Assembly: GCF_950023065.1 (NCBI RefSeq)
Contig: NC_088679.1
Location: 60,822,001-60,886,000 of the forward strand
Reading direction: 5' to 3'
From: Planococcus citri
Taxonomy: Eukaryota; Arthropoda; Insecta; Hemiptera; Pseudococcidae
DNA length: 64,000 bases
In this document: piece by piece, positions 36,166 to 49,520 of the stretch
Numbering within the stretch: position 1 is the first letter of the stretch
Layout of the letters: every line of letters begins with the position of its first letter
Notes under the pieces: generated by a model
Database searches by the model: none
What the model was told of the DNA's origin: nothing
What the model saw: the letters and a program-made list of their open reading frames with translations, nothing else
Translations under genes and position numbers: made by a program

Positions 36166-36345
36166 TTTAAGCGATATATGTTTAAAGGTAGCATTACTGA
36201 TGCTGGTCGAAGAACAATTGACCACCGTGATATCAGGACACAAGCAATTAATCGGGCAATACAAATCGAGATTTTGATCCGCTGCGGCGACTACTACAGC
36301 GCTAAGCATATAAAACGCGAATATCGAATAATCATCGAATAACAT
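36166..36345 (-). CDS. Leucine-rich repeat transmembrane protein, first coding exon (signal peptide and LRR N-cap)
   Basis: Seen: 60 codons on the minus strand ending in AAA, followed by a consensus donor GTAAGT at 36165-36160. An in-frame TAA lies two codons before the ATG, so this is the first Met of the open frame in this exon. Residues about 9-22 are hydrophobic and end in small residues (VVVAAA), as in a signal peptide with cleavage near residue 22. Cys30, Cys34, Cys36 and Cys44 form the C-x3-C-x-C-x7-C pattern of an LRR N-cap, with NCS and NAT glycosylation sequons. The exon ends ISLK and the distal exon continues VEILDLS, restoring the first repeat without a gap. Both splice sites are in phase 0. 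Met13 is a weaker alternative start that would shorten the signal peptide. Confidence 0.9.
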
Positions 36346-36357
36346 TACTTAATCTGT
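36346..36357 (-). other. 5' UTR fragment and upstream splice acceptor of the LRR gene
   Basis: On the minus strand the sequence before the start codon reads AATTGTTACAG|ATTAAGTA-ATG, with the acceptor AG at 36355-36354. It resembles the confirmed acceptor of the coding exon (TTATGTTACAG). This suggests that the 5' UTR begins in a separate non-coding exon further right, which I could not locate. Confidence 0.55.
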
Positions 36358-39287
36358 AACAATTTAAAAAGAACAAAAGCGCGTTATTATTACACCATTT
36401 AACATAGTACAAGATCGTCAGCATAGTTATACCAAGGTGTCGAACAATCCTCGAAGGTTTTTTGTTCTCTTCTAGTATATAATTTCTCAACGTATAGGTA
36501 TACCTATCTTACCTACTAAGTTACATATTACCGCGTTGTCAAATCTATACGACAAGTGTTAAGTATTTATCCAAGTAAACAGTATATTTTTAGCGAGTTT
36601 GTCACGTGTAGCTTGCTTAATTGTCGTATATTTTTCTATAATTTTATCGCTGATTAGTTCGAAACTCTCGGTATATAAACTAACTTATGTACCTACTAGT
36701 ATATAAGGTTTGTTTAACTGTACAACTGGAGGCATATTACCTACCTTCTATAACAGCCAACAGGCTATCTTATCATCGTTGTGTAAACATACAACACGGA
36801 AATTTTTTTTTCGAGTTCGGGTTGCTCTTGCTACTTTTATCGAGTCCGCTTGTACGTACGTATTGTACACACAGATTTAGTCTTTGATATATTTTTTTAT
36901 GCCGAAATTTTACGTAATCTGACTCGAACCTGCAAGTAGGTGATGGTGAACTGAGGTTACTTTTTTGCATGTACTTTAGAAGGTGATTTTATTCCTTCCG
37001 GTGTGTGTTTTTTTGAGAGAACTCCGAGCTCCCTCTCTCCGATTTTTTCAGATTTTTAGTGGGGTTCATTAATTTTGTTTCACGTCTCCAAACTCATCGA
37101 GTTGACCTAGGAGGCTAAATTTGACTTGAGTATATCGTGTAGAGAATGATTCGTCAAATCACAAAAAAAGAAAAAAAACGAAAAAAAAATTAAAATGTAT
37201 TATTCAAAGTCAAATTTTAAATGGCGAATTTCATTTTTGGATTTTTGATAAGGTAAATTGTAAATTTATTCCATTTTTAAAGAAAAAATCAAAATTTGAT
37301 AAAATTGAAGTAAGCAGTAAGCTGAAATTTGATTTCTATTCTATTTACGACTTGAATCATTGGTGGCAGTTTCGAGCCGTTTGAGAGCCTCCCTTGAAAG
37401 ACAATCTTTTCAGTATTTTTATATATCTATACGACTATACCTACGTGTCACACATTTTTTCAAAAATGAATCGCTGGAAAAAATTTTGAATTTAATCAAC
37501 AGAAATTAACTGATTTTAGTGTTATAATAGTTTTTTCAAAACGGGAAAATCTAAGAATTTGCTAAAAGCTTCAGAACGACTTGAAACCTTCACCAAACGG
37601 ATTCGAGTGGTTAAAAAGTAACACCCCACATAAATAAAGCAAATTTCAACTTTCTACTTCACATTTATTAAAATTCGATTTTATCACGGGAACCAGACAG
37701 AATTTGAATTTTAAAATTCATCTATACTGAATAAAAATCGAGAATTGAAATTTAGAACTTGAAGTTTAGCCCAATTCAGCTTTGAAAAAGTGCCATTTCA
37801 TGCTTTTTTCAGCAGCTTTTATGTCAATTCTGCCGCCCAACCTTTGAAATTCAAATCCATAAAACAAGCTATATGATTATGGTTTTTAGTGATTTAAATT
37901 TTTCGAGCCCATTCCACTCGTTTCCAGTTTTGAAAATGCATAGTAGGTACACCCTAATTGACTTATATGGACTGATTTTGTAGCTTCTATTCCAGCAATT
38001 ATTCTAATTGTAACGATTTTTTGGAGCTGTATGTGCTAAGTACAACTCTTACAAATGAGAGAAATTTTCAACGGTTATCGATATTTTTCAGCATCCTACC
38101 TTTCCCCCCCTCTCCTGTCGAGTAAAAAACAGATTGACTGGCTAAATTTTGTTCATACCTAATTATTTTCGACTGAAATTGATAAAAAGATTTCTTGAAA
38201 TGGATTTACTAAAATCTAGTCAAAAAATAAAACTCCAGTTGGTAAATTGAAAAACATAAGTGAATTGTGAAAATAAGAAAGCAGGAGAGGGGTGAAGGGT
38301 TCAATTTCTTTTCGTAACTTTTTCGTTGATTTTTTTCAAACTAAATTTTTCATGAAAAATTGCGGATTTCTGAGTAAAAAAGGAACTACATGTCTGCTTT
38401 CAATTTTTTCTTAATCGTCCCAAAAATATTGAAAATTGGGGTCATTTGACTTCCCGAATCTAAACATGGCGATGAAAAAAAAAAATCAACCAAAAGAGCC
38501 CGCTTTTTTTAGAACGAAAAATTTTGTCAACACATTTTTAAAATTTTTTTTTGGGGATTTTCATCATTTGAAGAGTCCTGAAAATTGAAATGGAGGAGGT
38601 AAATGCATTCAGAAATATTTGCAAAAAATTAATAATTTTTGTCAACTTCATAGTCCTAACTGATTTTGGAAAAGATATCTACTTGAATTGAAATTTATCG
38701 AAAGTTTGGAAAGTACCATCGTGATATTTCATTTCTTACTTAATAGCTAGGGAAATATTTTGGAATTGGAATGCAGTGGGACCAGTTTTTTGGTCATCAT
38801 TATCAATTTCAAAAAAAAATAAACGAAATATCAGTTTTTGGGTCTTTTTCTCGATTTTTTTAAATTGGCAATAATTAAGTCTCGGATTTTTTATGTTAAG
38901 TACAACATGTTTTTTGTATGCATAGAAGATTGACAATTTTTTAATTATTTCCACCATTTGTAAAATTTCCAGTAAAATGAGCCTAATTTGTTAGAGAATT
39001 TTTTCGCACATTATTTCTGCCTACGAATAAAAAAGCATAAAAAAGTATATTTAGGAACTATTGAGGGAATTTTTCAGGTTTTCAGGGAACATTTCATCCA
39101 ATTTCAGATTTTTTTACACCTATTGTATTTCCTTAATTTTACATTTTTTCCACAAGATTTTCTAAAGAAAATTCAGGGTAAAAACAAAGGCTGAAATTTT
39201 CAAAAAATCAAATTATCAAGGGTTATAAAAACTCCCCCATAGATTTAATCTTTTTTTGGTTTTTGGAATCGAAAATTGATTTTTTTT
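36358..39287. other. Upstream flank or 5' intron of the LRR gene
   Basis: No coding frame supported. It may contain the non-coding 5' exon or promoter implied by the acceptor at 36355, but no specific element can be pointed to. Confidence 0.4.
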
Positions 39288-39919
39288 GAATTTTGATTTT
39301 TTTGTGATGAGTTCATTTCATTGAGTGAAAGGAGTTTTTTAAAACTTTTTCAACGGATATTATGTAAAAAGGGGGGTCAAATGGGCCAACTTCACTAACC
39401 AAAACTTTTTTTCATGTTTTAAATCAAAAAATCACTTTTTTCGAAAATTTTGAATTTTTTAAAATCGACTTTACGAAATAACGCCATCCCAATGTTTCAA
39501 TAATGTTGTTCAGCATGAAAAGTTGTCCATAATGTATTTTTTTCAAAATTTTTGAGAGTCGGAACGAATTTATGGAAACTACGTTTTGAAACGTTTCCAG
39601 CTAATTTTTCGTAGGTACGAAAAAATGTGGCAACACTGATTTTTATGATATCATCAAAACGCCTTTTAAAGCCCCTAATAATTGGAAAAAGTTCCATTTT
39701 AGTAGGTATCGTGGTTATTGAGTAATCTACTGCTATGATGGATGATATTCCAAGTTCACTGAAAACTTTGACACCCTCTAGCAGCCTTTGAAAAAGGGCT
39801 AGAGGGCTGCGATTTGCGGCATAAGTCATCCCTTCAGAAGGGGTTTCTACAGGAGAAATTTCAAAAAAATCTTCGACCACCCCTTACCACTTCTTGATTG
39901 AATTGACGTGGAATGACCC
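39288..39919. repeat. Dispersed repeat, copy 1 (about 630 bp)
   Basis: Diverged direct copy of 45983-46605. Both start near GAATTTTGATTTTTTT(T)GTGATGAG and end near GACGTGGAAT(G/T)ACCC. A minus-strand frame at 39497-39880 shares a recognisable peptide with copy 2 (for example DYSITTIPT, YEKLA.NVSKRSFH), but the product is unknown. Confidence 0.7.
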
Positions 39920-40290
39920 TATTAGGCTATTATTAAAGTGGTTTGGATGATTATTTCTTCTATACTTAAAGCAACATCCACACCGTTAGGGAGTAACCTT
40001 ATTCTTACGTTTCAGAGTATTTTTGGAATTTTTTAGGGAATATTTTTACGTTTTAAAACATTTTTGGCATTTTTAAGATCATATTTAGGGTTTTTGAAGA
40101 AAGAATATCTGAGCCCTGGCAATAATAACCAAAAAAATTGGCATTACTGCGTTCCAAAATATTTTCCCAGTTTCAGATATAATATATTTCGATGCTTTGG
40201 CTTGATTAATACAAAATATCTGAGAAGAAAAAGTTTTTAGAAGACGAATTTACCCAAAAATATGCTATTTTCAAATCTCCATCTACTTAG
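39920..40290. other. Short stretch without recognised features
   Basis: AT-rich sequence between two repeats. Nothing supported. Confidence 0.4.
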
Positions 40291-40977
40291 TAGAATTGAG
40301 TACCTTAGAGTCAAAACCAGAATTCTCCAAATTTTTCAAAAATGAGGTTATGATCGTTTTGGGTACAGTTAGTAGGTACGCATCGATTGCCATTCTCCGT
40401 TTTTACCTATCTGACACAATGACGCAGTCAGGGGGGTCCAAAGTACCAGGTCCGAGCCAAATTCCGAAAAATGTCCAAAATTTTCAAAAATGAGATTATG
40501 GTTGTTTTGGGTACAGTTAGTAGGTACGCATCAGTTGCCATTCTACATTTTACCCCATCCGATACCATGATGGTTAGGGGGTCCAAAATATCGGGTTCAA
40601 GTCAAACTTTGAAAAAAATACTTCAAAAAAATTTTTTTTTCATTCCAGTCGACTGTAAACAACCTTGAGATACTTTCAACAGACTTGAATCTACAACTAT
40701 CCCTCATTTTATCATGCATTTTCATGTATTTTCGAAATTTTTTACAGACTTGGAGTCAAAACCAGAATTCTCCAAAATAGTATCGTGAATTACTGCTATG
40801 GAAAGACTTGAAAAAAATTTTTTTTTTGGTCAATTTGATTGTTACCTGAAGCACTATATATAGGCGGGATCAGAAACCGGCTACTACTGATACCCACCTT
40901 CCATCAGTTTTTTGCGTTTTTCTCAAAATAGTGAAAAGTGGAGAATTCTGGGTTTGACTCTAAAGTACTCAATTCTA
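40291..40977. mobile_element. TIR element of about 685 bp with an internal duplication
   Basis: TAGAATTGAGTAC(C/T)TTAGAG... at 40291-40329 is inverted at 40939-40977 (39 bp, two mismatches). The terminal TA on each side could be a TA target duplication. Inside are two direct copies of about 155 bp marked by TTGGGTACAGTTAGTAGGTA (about 40357 and 40507). A third copy of the TIR core AACCAGAATTCTCCAAA lies near 40760. Confidence 0.7.
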
Positions 40978-43900
40978 AAAGAGGTCTTAAATTTCGACAG
41001 CAATAACCTAAGTCAAAACAAAATCTGAAATACTATTTTTAGAACTGGACCATTTTTCTCAAAGCAGGTTGATGGCGGGGGGGGGGGTGAAAAAAAAAGT
41101 ACGATGTTTATCGAAAATTCCTTCTCTTTGGGGACCCATAATTCTCCTCCAAGGGCACCTCTGAAGCCAACATTTTTTCTGAGAAACTTTCAACTAAGAA
41201 TGGAGGTCTCATACTGATTGGTCAGAATCCTCCGACATTTTTTTCGCAATCCTTTTTACGTAATATTAGGTAGAAAAAGGCAACGATTAGCAAGCTTAAT
41301 AAATTTGTTTCCTTTACAGATCATGGGACGTCACCGATCTCAGCTGAAAATACACGATGAATAATTAGAAAACATCAAGAACGATTTCAAAGGTAAATGT
41401 TTTGAATTCAAGTAGTCTTTCTCTCTTATTCTTTTTCGAGAAAATAATCGCGATACATTTGAAATTCGTAAACTCTATTTTCAAATTCTCGACCGCGTAT
41501 ACGAGTATATAGGTAAATTTTAGACCACTTTTTCAAAAAAGTACGAGACCAACGTGGTGAAAATCTTGAAAGGTGAACTTATTATTCGATCGATGAGTTC
41601 ATGAAAGACAAACAATGACTTAATTCATCGACGTATACGTACCTACGAATTATTCGGGTCATAAATAATTACCTACTCGTTTGAGTGCGGTTTTATTAGC
41701 TCACTCGTACTCGTATATACGCATGTTGACGCAGTTTTGAAGAATTTTGATAACAATGTATGCTCATACAGCTGTCTTTTTAGACGTACGATTTGCCAAC
41801 GGCTGGTTAAACTATGCAGTAGGTGTAGTCGTATAGGTATAGTTTGCATCGAGTTTCAATATATCGTAATTTATTCAGGGGTTAAAATTAGCATGTGAGT
41901 AAATTTTGCTTTGGACTAGTTTTAGGTAATTTTGCCATTTGGAGAGAAAATATGGTAGCGGGATACGATTGTCGATTCGAGAATATAGGTTTAGGTACCT
42001 TTATACTTATCCACTATACGTACTAGGTTCTTTAACATATTGCCTTCATCGTTCAAAGCTGGAAATAGGTAATCCTAAAAAATATTCGGGTTAATTTCTC
42101 GCCAGTTATACGAGCAGTATATAAAAGGGTAAAACGAGACAAGATGGCAATCGAAATTAAATAGTCTGAGGAAATTCAACGTTTTGTCAACGAGTTATTA
42201 ACGATTCGACGTCGATTTGGAATTCGATAAAGCTGTTAACGACGTATTTAATTTACCGTATAATAGTTTTATCACCCATTCGTCATATGTTTTCGTTCAT
42301 AAAATAAAATATACCTAAAATCAATCAACGAGAGGGCTGTAACGTTGTTGTGCTTTTTTTTCACACAACCCCCTGCTGTAACCTTTGCCGAGCCTTTGCA
42401 AATGTAGTAATTTGCGTTCAGGAATTAGGCGAATTATTATTCAGGTCACATCAAACGGTAAACTGTGAGGAAAAGGTATTCGCTAATTATTCAATATAAT
42501 CCGTGCGCTTTCCTTCATAAATCTGGATTCATCCTTTAAAATTTATTGGATTAGATAGCGACGAGCAAATTATATGAAAATCTATTATCGCTAAAGTTTC
42601 ATTTTATCGGCTGCTAAAGGATTAGCTCGGTTAGCTATTTCGTGATTTATCGTATACCGACTGTAGGACGGTACTACCTACGAACTATAAGGCATCGAAC
42701 GACGAGAAGGCAAAAAGGCAGAAAAAAAATTAAGATGGGATATTTTCGGATTTTACCTATACGATATGTGGTCAAATATACGATGACGTTGTTGGGCGTT
42801 AAAACCTCTACATCTATAGACTACCTATATAAATGATTGATCTTTTATTAAAGATTTGCTTTTTCGACGAAATCCGGAAACGTGACTTTTTGATTAAGCA
42901 ATATTACATATTATATGGTCGGTGCCGGAATCAACGCCTGGCAGAATAGAAGACCTTTGGCCTGCGCTCAAATAACAATGACTGGTGGAAAAAAGTGATT
43001 TTTCATGTTTATGCTTCACCTGAGATGGAAACTGATGGACTCGCAGAGACCGTTTTTACTGAGGCGTTTGCGTCTCGTCTTGAAAACGATGAAGAAAGAC
43101 GACCGACGTGTGCAATTTGAAGTGGCATTTCCAAGGTCTTATATATTTTGATAGCTTTTCCATGTAAGTGATAGACATTTTGATTGTACTTTGTACACAG
43201 CAGTGCTGCTGCTTTTTTTCTCTACTTTCTCGCTATTTCTGAGTGAGTAAATTTATTCCGACGTGTACGTATTTGTTAAAAAATAGCCCAACGGAATGAA
43301 GACACGTCCGAGTGAAAATTATTTGATGTGATTTGCGTTGTATTTCAAATTCAAATTTTAACGTATGGGTACGTCTACGTATAGTATGTATGGGTAGTAT
43401 AGGTACCTTCACGTATTGTTATGGAGAAGTTTTGATGACTTCGGAGGTACGATTCATTTTTCTCACTTCGAATCGAGTTTCACGACTGAATGGAAATTTT
43501 CCTTACCCGTAATATGTATTTAGAATGGTACGATTCTCGCGGAAATCTTATCGAAAAATAGGGAATTGACATCAAAGTTTCAATTCCCAAAGGCGTTCTT
43601 TTTGTTGGAAAATTTTACTAATTAGAAAGGTGGTAATTTTCCAACACTGAAAGTGTTCGATGAAATTAACGATTATAAAACGCTTCCTCGTAGTGAGTAT
43701 CGAAGTGAAAAGGGATGTAACCGAACCCTATTCAAGTATAGATAAAAATTTTTAATGAATTTTCCTCCATGGCATTTGATAATGATCAAAAAAAAAAAAA
43801 AAAAAAAACCACGATCAAAATTTGGTTAGGCATACTTAGATGAATTTTATCTAATCAGAAAACTGAAGATATTATAAATAAGTCGTAAAAAAATTCAGAA

Positions 43901-45753
43901 TTTGGTACCTGTCTTCGGAAAATCACAAAAAAATTGAAAATGAAAATAAATATTGGAGGTCGAAAAGTGAATCTATGGCAATTTTTTAAAGGGACCAAAA
44001 TTGAAAGTTATTATTAACGTTTAAATTTTATGGATTTACATTTTTTTTCATTTTTTAAACTGACACGTTGAGCACAAATAAATTTTTAAATTTTTGTCTC
44101 ATTGTCAGGTAAAAAGTTGTGATGGTACAATTCAAATCGAATGAAAATTAAGACACGAATTTCAATTGACGAAATCTCTAGGCAATCTTGTGTTTATTGA
44201 ACCTCTGAATTACTTAGGTAGGTACTTACCTAAGTGTGCTGATAATTTTTGAAATTGATGGTTCCTTTTCCTTTAAAGGACCCAAAAATTCAAAATGTTT
44301 GAAATTTACTCTCTTTTTTGGAATGTGTTACATATTAAAATATTGAAATACACGTTTTCACTTTTTTTGGTTGATAATTCCGGATTTTCCTCTGGTTTTT
44401 AAATCTATCCAAAAATTCAAAATTTTGGGAAAATTGACATTTTTTCTTGAAGTTTTTGGGTCACTGCCTACGAATCAGTCATTCTCATTAGTCATTAGTT
44501 CTATTGATTCCTGAGGATCATTTTTTTTAAAATCGTGATCAGCTTTGGATCACTCTGGGTCAGAAATTGAAAAAAAAAGTTCCAGGCGAACATGTTGCCT
44601 GTTCTCAAGAGAGACTACGAGCAACGTTTTTTTGAAGAAAAAAAAAGAAATTATTAATTTTGGCCATATCAATAGTGAGGAGGGAGAGGGAGATAGATAA
44701 GTTTAGAGTGGTTCAAAATCACTACTAATCAATTTAGATGATTGCATGGAAATCAAATGTAAATTTCTCGTTGACGCTTTCGCGGATGACAAATTATTTT
44801 TATGAAAGTAGTGGTTGGAGAAAATTTTAGACATCAACACTGGTAGGAACGGTTTTTGAAAAAAAAGAAAAAAATTGTGCACAAATCTCTTGTAATGGTC
44901 ACAAGAAAAGTTAATCTGAGCTTACAAGCACGGAATTCCATTTCGATTTTTTTCATAAGCATTTTTTTTTTCAGAACTAGAAAATTCAAAAATCTGCTGG
45001 GACTCTAAAATGGCTTGAAACCGCCAAAAACCAATTTGAGAATTCGACAATAAAACAAGCCAAATTTCTGCTTTCTGCTTCAGTTTTGCTAAATGTTAAT
45101 TTTATAAATAAAAAACAGACCAAATTTCTAAAAATTTAGGTGTCAAAAATTGAAAAATGAATAATTCAGCTCCTGAAATTTGGCCTTGTTGTGCATCTAT
45201 TAAGTATAGTAGATTTAGGTACCATAGTTTTGAATCCTCATTTGATTATTCTTCACCCTGTTCAAAAAGTGGCAACATTTCTTATGGGTGTTATTTTTTT
45301 TAATTAATGAAAAAACATACTTTTATTCTCGATATTGGGTTCAAAAGTTGAAGTAAGTATTAGTGATTGAAATAGATATAAATCGACAGTGATGATTATA
45401 ACTATAGGTAAGTACAAATATTTTATACCTAAGAGTAATAAAAAAGGTGTCGAGTGCCTACCGGTCTATTGGAAGTCGTAATCAATAATGATTCATGTTA
45501 TATTTTTTTATTAATTTATGGTGTTTTGTGAAAATCGCAGAAAAATATGATAGGTAGGAAAGACTTACATTATTTCCTATTTCAGCAGAAATGTTTATTC
45601 TTTAGTATACATAGCTTACCTACCTAGCTAATTTTTCTTCGAATAAATGTGTAAGTGGCCTAGAATTGATGAAAATGAATCAAGTTGTGCAATTTCGATC
45701 ATTTCCGAAAGGAATGATATATTTTCTTGTAATTTTTGAAATTTTTTACGTAG
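40978..45753. other. Non-coding flank
   Basis: No gene supported. A G-run near 41078-41087 and a poly(A) run near 43792-43808. The part 41300-43500 is less repetitive, with GTAGGTAC-type tracts. A diverged dispersed repeat near 44990-45190 shares words with 37555 and 21527. Confidence 0.4.
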
Positions 45754-45862
45754 GTATCCGTTGAAAAAGTTGAAAAAAGTCCTTCACTTGATAAAATGAA
45801 CTCATTACAAAAAAAATCAAAATTCGAAAAAATTCAATTTTCAATTCCAAACATCAAAAAAG
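45754..45862. repeat. Inverted partial copy of the 39.3/46.0 kb repeat
   Basis: Reverse complement of the first 100 bases or so of the repeat (TATCCGTTGAAAAAGTT... to ...TCCAAACATC). It lies head to head with copy 2 and makes a local foldback. Confidence 0.65.
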
Positions 45863-45982
45863 TTTAAATTTATTCTGTTATCTTATTTTGACCTCTTTTT
45901 GACATATCTCATGAAAAAGTTGATAAAAATTACCTTCACTCATAGCAAAAAAATAAAATTCGTTTATTTTTGAATTTTTTCA

Positions 45983-46605
45983 AATTTTGATTTTTTTTGT
46001 GATGAGTTCATTTCACCGAGTGAAAGGGGGTTTTCAACTTTTCCAACGGATACGTGAAAATAAGGGTCAAATGAGTCAACTCCACCAGTCAAAACTTTTT
46101 TTCAAATTCCAAATCAAAAAAATCGCATTTTTTTGCAAACTTTCAATTTTTAAAATCGACTTTACGACGTAATGCCATCCCAATTTTTTAATATATTGTT
46201 CAGCATGAACAGTTGTCCATAATATATTTTTTTCAGAATTTTTGACAGTTGGAATGACATGAAAACTACGTTTTGAAACATTTCGAGCTAATTTTTCGTA
46301 CGAAAAAAAAGTGCCAACACTGATTTTTATGATATCACCAAAAAGCCTTCCAAAACGCTCAACTATTGGAAAAAGTTCTAGTTCAGTAGGTATCGTGGTT
46401 ATCGAGTAATCCATTGCTGAAATGGATGATATTTCAAGTTCACTGTAAATTTTGACACCCCCTAGCAGCCTTTAAAAAGGGGCTAGGGAGCTTCGATTTG
46501 CGCTATTGGTCATTCCTTCAAAAGGTCGTTCCACAGGAAAAATTTCAAAAAAAAATCGCCGACCCCCCCTTACCACTTCTTGTTTAAATTGACGTGGAAT
46601 TACCC
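45983..46605. repeat. Dispersed repeat, copy 2 (about 620 bp)
   Basis: Direct diverged copy of 39288-39919. The shared minus-strand frame (about 46076-46414) differs from copy 1 by amino-acid changes and small in-frame length differences. Confidence 0.7.
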
Positions 46606-49465
46606 AACAATCTTACACCTCAAAATCTGTTGAACTCATTAAAAAGATACGAATTCGTGCCTCAAACTCCTCTCTCTTGCGTCCTTGAATTTTATTTCGA
46701 GTAAATGTACGAAAAAGTCGAAAAACACGTTGACCCAGTTTCCGAAAAAATTTCTTTTTATGTCTCTATAATTTTTCTTGAGAGGATATTTTTTCAATGA
46801 AAGAGGATGTGGAACAATAAACATTTCTGGATAGGTTTTCAATGTTTATAATATGGCTCATTTGATTCGAAATTATGTATGAACCAATGGTGAAAAATAA
46901 GAATTTTTCTAGTTAATTCTCGAAACATTCCTGAAAGCATGACAAAAAGACGTTTGAAAGTACAAAATGGTTTCCTATCAATAAAAATATCTGAATGATT
47001 TTCCTATTGAAATTTACAGATAAGGCAAATCATACATTTGTGAGCATAGTTCATTTCTTGGTCAGTATTTATTGAATACCTGAAACGACATTCGATCTGT
47101 GGAAGCAGTGAAGCAGTGTTGCCAAATTATTTTCATTCAGATATTCATTAAAAAAATAAACAAATGCTCACAGTTTGGATGACTTACCGCATCTAAAATG
47201 ATTTTTACAAACTAGAATTTACGAGTAATTTTTACTGCTTCTAAAATTGCCCTCCAGAACTTTATTTCATTCCACTTTCACTTGTTCTGCAAGTCATATG
47301 TACCTATTTAATAAGCACACTCAACAGAATCAGAATCTCTGCTGTTTGCAAAAAATAACCAGAGTTTGGAATAAACTACATATAATAAATGTTACAGTTC
47401 AGTCTCACTTTTTTAGACTGCTCAATGTGGCTTGTTTTTTTTCTTCAAAATTTCGAAAACGAGTCAAAACTGGAAAATCAATTTACGGATTTAAATTTTG
47501 AGGCTCACTGTCTCTTTTCCAATATAGAGCTATTCAAAACCTGCATTGAAAAAATTTCATTTTAGAGCTTTTTTTTGAGACGAGTCTATTCTCATGCGAG
47601 CTAATGACTAATTGTGAGAAAAAAATCCATACTATGAAAATGAAAGGGTACCTAAGAATTCGTTATTTTTATGATCTTCAAAGTTATTGGAGCTTAATAT
47701 CTAGATTTGCTTCTGAACCAAATGTTTCTGAAATTTTTCTTGCTTTAGTCTTCTGGTTGTAATGTTTCGTTAATCAATTGAAATTTATGCTTATAAGCTC
47801 TTGAGTGGGTAGGTAGGTAGTTACATAGGTACATAATTTGTAACGTTGGTTAGTGTAAATCAGATTTCTCAAATTACAGTCATTTTATACGGTCTAGTTA
47901 CCTATGCTAAGCGCGAGGTGAAAAAAATATGAATGAATCGTTTTTACCTTGAATGTAGCATACCGCGATATATCCAACTGTAAAATCACAATAATATTTT
48001 CAAACACGACGTCATTTTTTTCTCACAAGAAATAGGCTAGGTACAAGAAAAACTCGACACTTCGATGTTGGTCGCACATTTCACACAACGGTAATGAGTC
48101 GCACCCAACTTCGAGCGCTCTGCGGAATTATTTATCTTGCAACCTTATTGATAAGATAGTGACAGTATCATTTTCTTATGTGTATATTTACATGTACTTG
48201 TTATGCTACCTAGAGTACGAGGTGCCAGTCGAAAAATATCACAACTTGCGGATTCGTGTGACGCCACACGCCATCGCGAGTACCAATTACCAAATTGAAC
48301 AAAAATTTCTCAACGAAAACCAAAAAATAGAAGTTCAATGTACAATGTACATACCTTATACCCACCTACGAGTAGTAATGTCAATAATGAAGAGGATATG
48401 TTTCAAAAACGAATCAGATAATCGCGTTGGAGGTCGGTTTATTATTAATTCGCGATGTGCGTTTTTATAGCTATTTTCGAATCTATCGAACTCATTAATT
48501 TTTTCTCCAACAGCTGAATCTGTGCGCTCGTTTCTGCACAATAGATGTCTTATCTTTTCTATTCCACTTTATCGAACACCCAGCACTTCATTTCATTTCG
48601 AAATACGCCGCCGCGCCGCGTCGATTCTCTTTCTCTCTTCATCGCAGTTCGCCGTTTATAATAATCGCAACGTAACAATGCAGCTTTTTACTTGCTGCCT
48701 GCCTCAATACTAGCGTGATCCTTTTCTGATTCTCGCTAGAAGATGAACTATGTACTACCAGAAGCACAGCGATGAGGGTGAGAACACCAAGTAGAAATGA
48801 AACCGTCACGTCGCGTCAAACGATTTTGATAAAAAGGAAATTAAATTTTATGCAAACGTATCGAAAACAGCTTCGATTGTTCAGTTTTTTCTCCTGTTTG
48901 GCAAGAAAGGGGGTGAAGGAGAGGCTGTATTTCGCGGAGAAGGAAAAATACACTTGTATGTGGCGAATCTTGAGGATTTTTTTCACAATAGGTATATGTT
49001 GAATGTTGATAGGTTGGTATGGTAGGTATTTGTATTTTGTGAAACGTAGCTACCAGCCATGTACATGTTTGGAAAGAAAGGATATGGAAATGAAAGACGC
49101 GAATTTTTCTAATTTACATATCAATCGATGCGAAACGAAGGCATGATTGGATGATTTAATCGAATACTTACCAGGTAATTTGTTATCGAGCTACGGGGCT
49201 TATTTACTTTTTGATTGATTCGTTGGGAAATAATGCATCGAAATTTAGAGAGAGTGCTTCCAATTTTTTTTTCTTGTCAGTTGTTCATCATTAGGGAGAG
49301 GTGGAGCCTTAGAGAGGGGGTGGAAAAGAGGAAAGTTTGCTTTGGGTCCGCGCTTTCAGGAGGGGCCGGCAAAAGAAGGGCATGTGATGAATGAAAACCC
49401 TGTTTTTTTATTCCTCAAACCACAACTTCTCATGAGCTTTTGCCCTAGCTCGCTCTGTTCGGGCT
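46606..49465. other. Non-coding sequence left of the macrosatellite
   Basis: No gene supported. The part 47900-49150 is less AT-rich and less repetitive; nothing specific recognised. Confidence 0.4.
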
Positions 49466-49520
49466 TGTGCAAACGTGCAGACGTGCAAACGTGCAGTCGT
49501 GCAAACGTGCAGTCAGGCAA
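49466..49520 (+). repeat. Stub 16-mer array (array 0)
   Basis: About three units of the GTGCAAACGTGCAGTC repeat at the left edge of the macrosatellite. They merge into the decayed units GCAAACGTGTAAATGG and GAAAACATGTAGGAAG. Confidence 0.85.

Noticed and set aside
42915..43130. Less AT-rich stretch resembling a retroelement coding fragment
   Set aside because: Translations in all frames gave no recognisable reverse transcriptase or other motif and are broken by stops.
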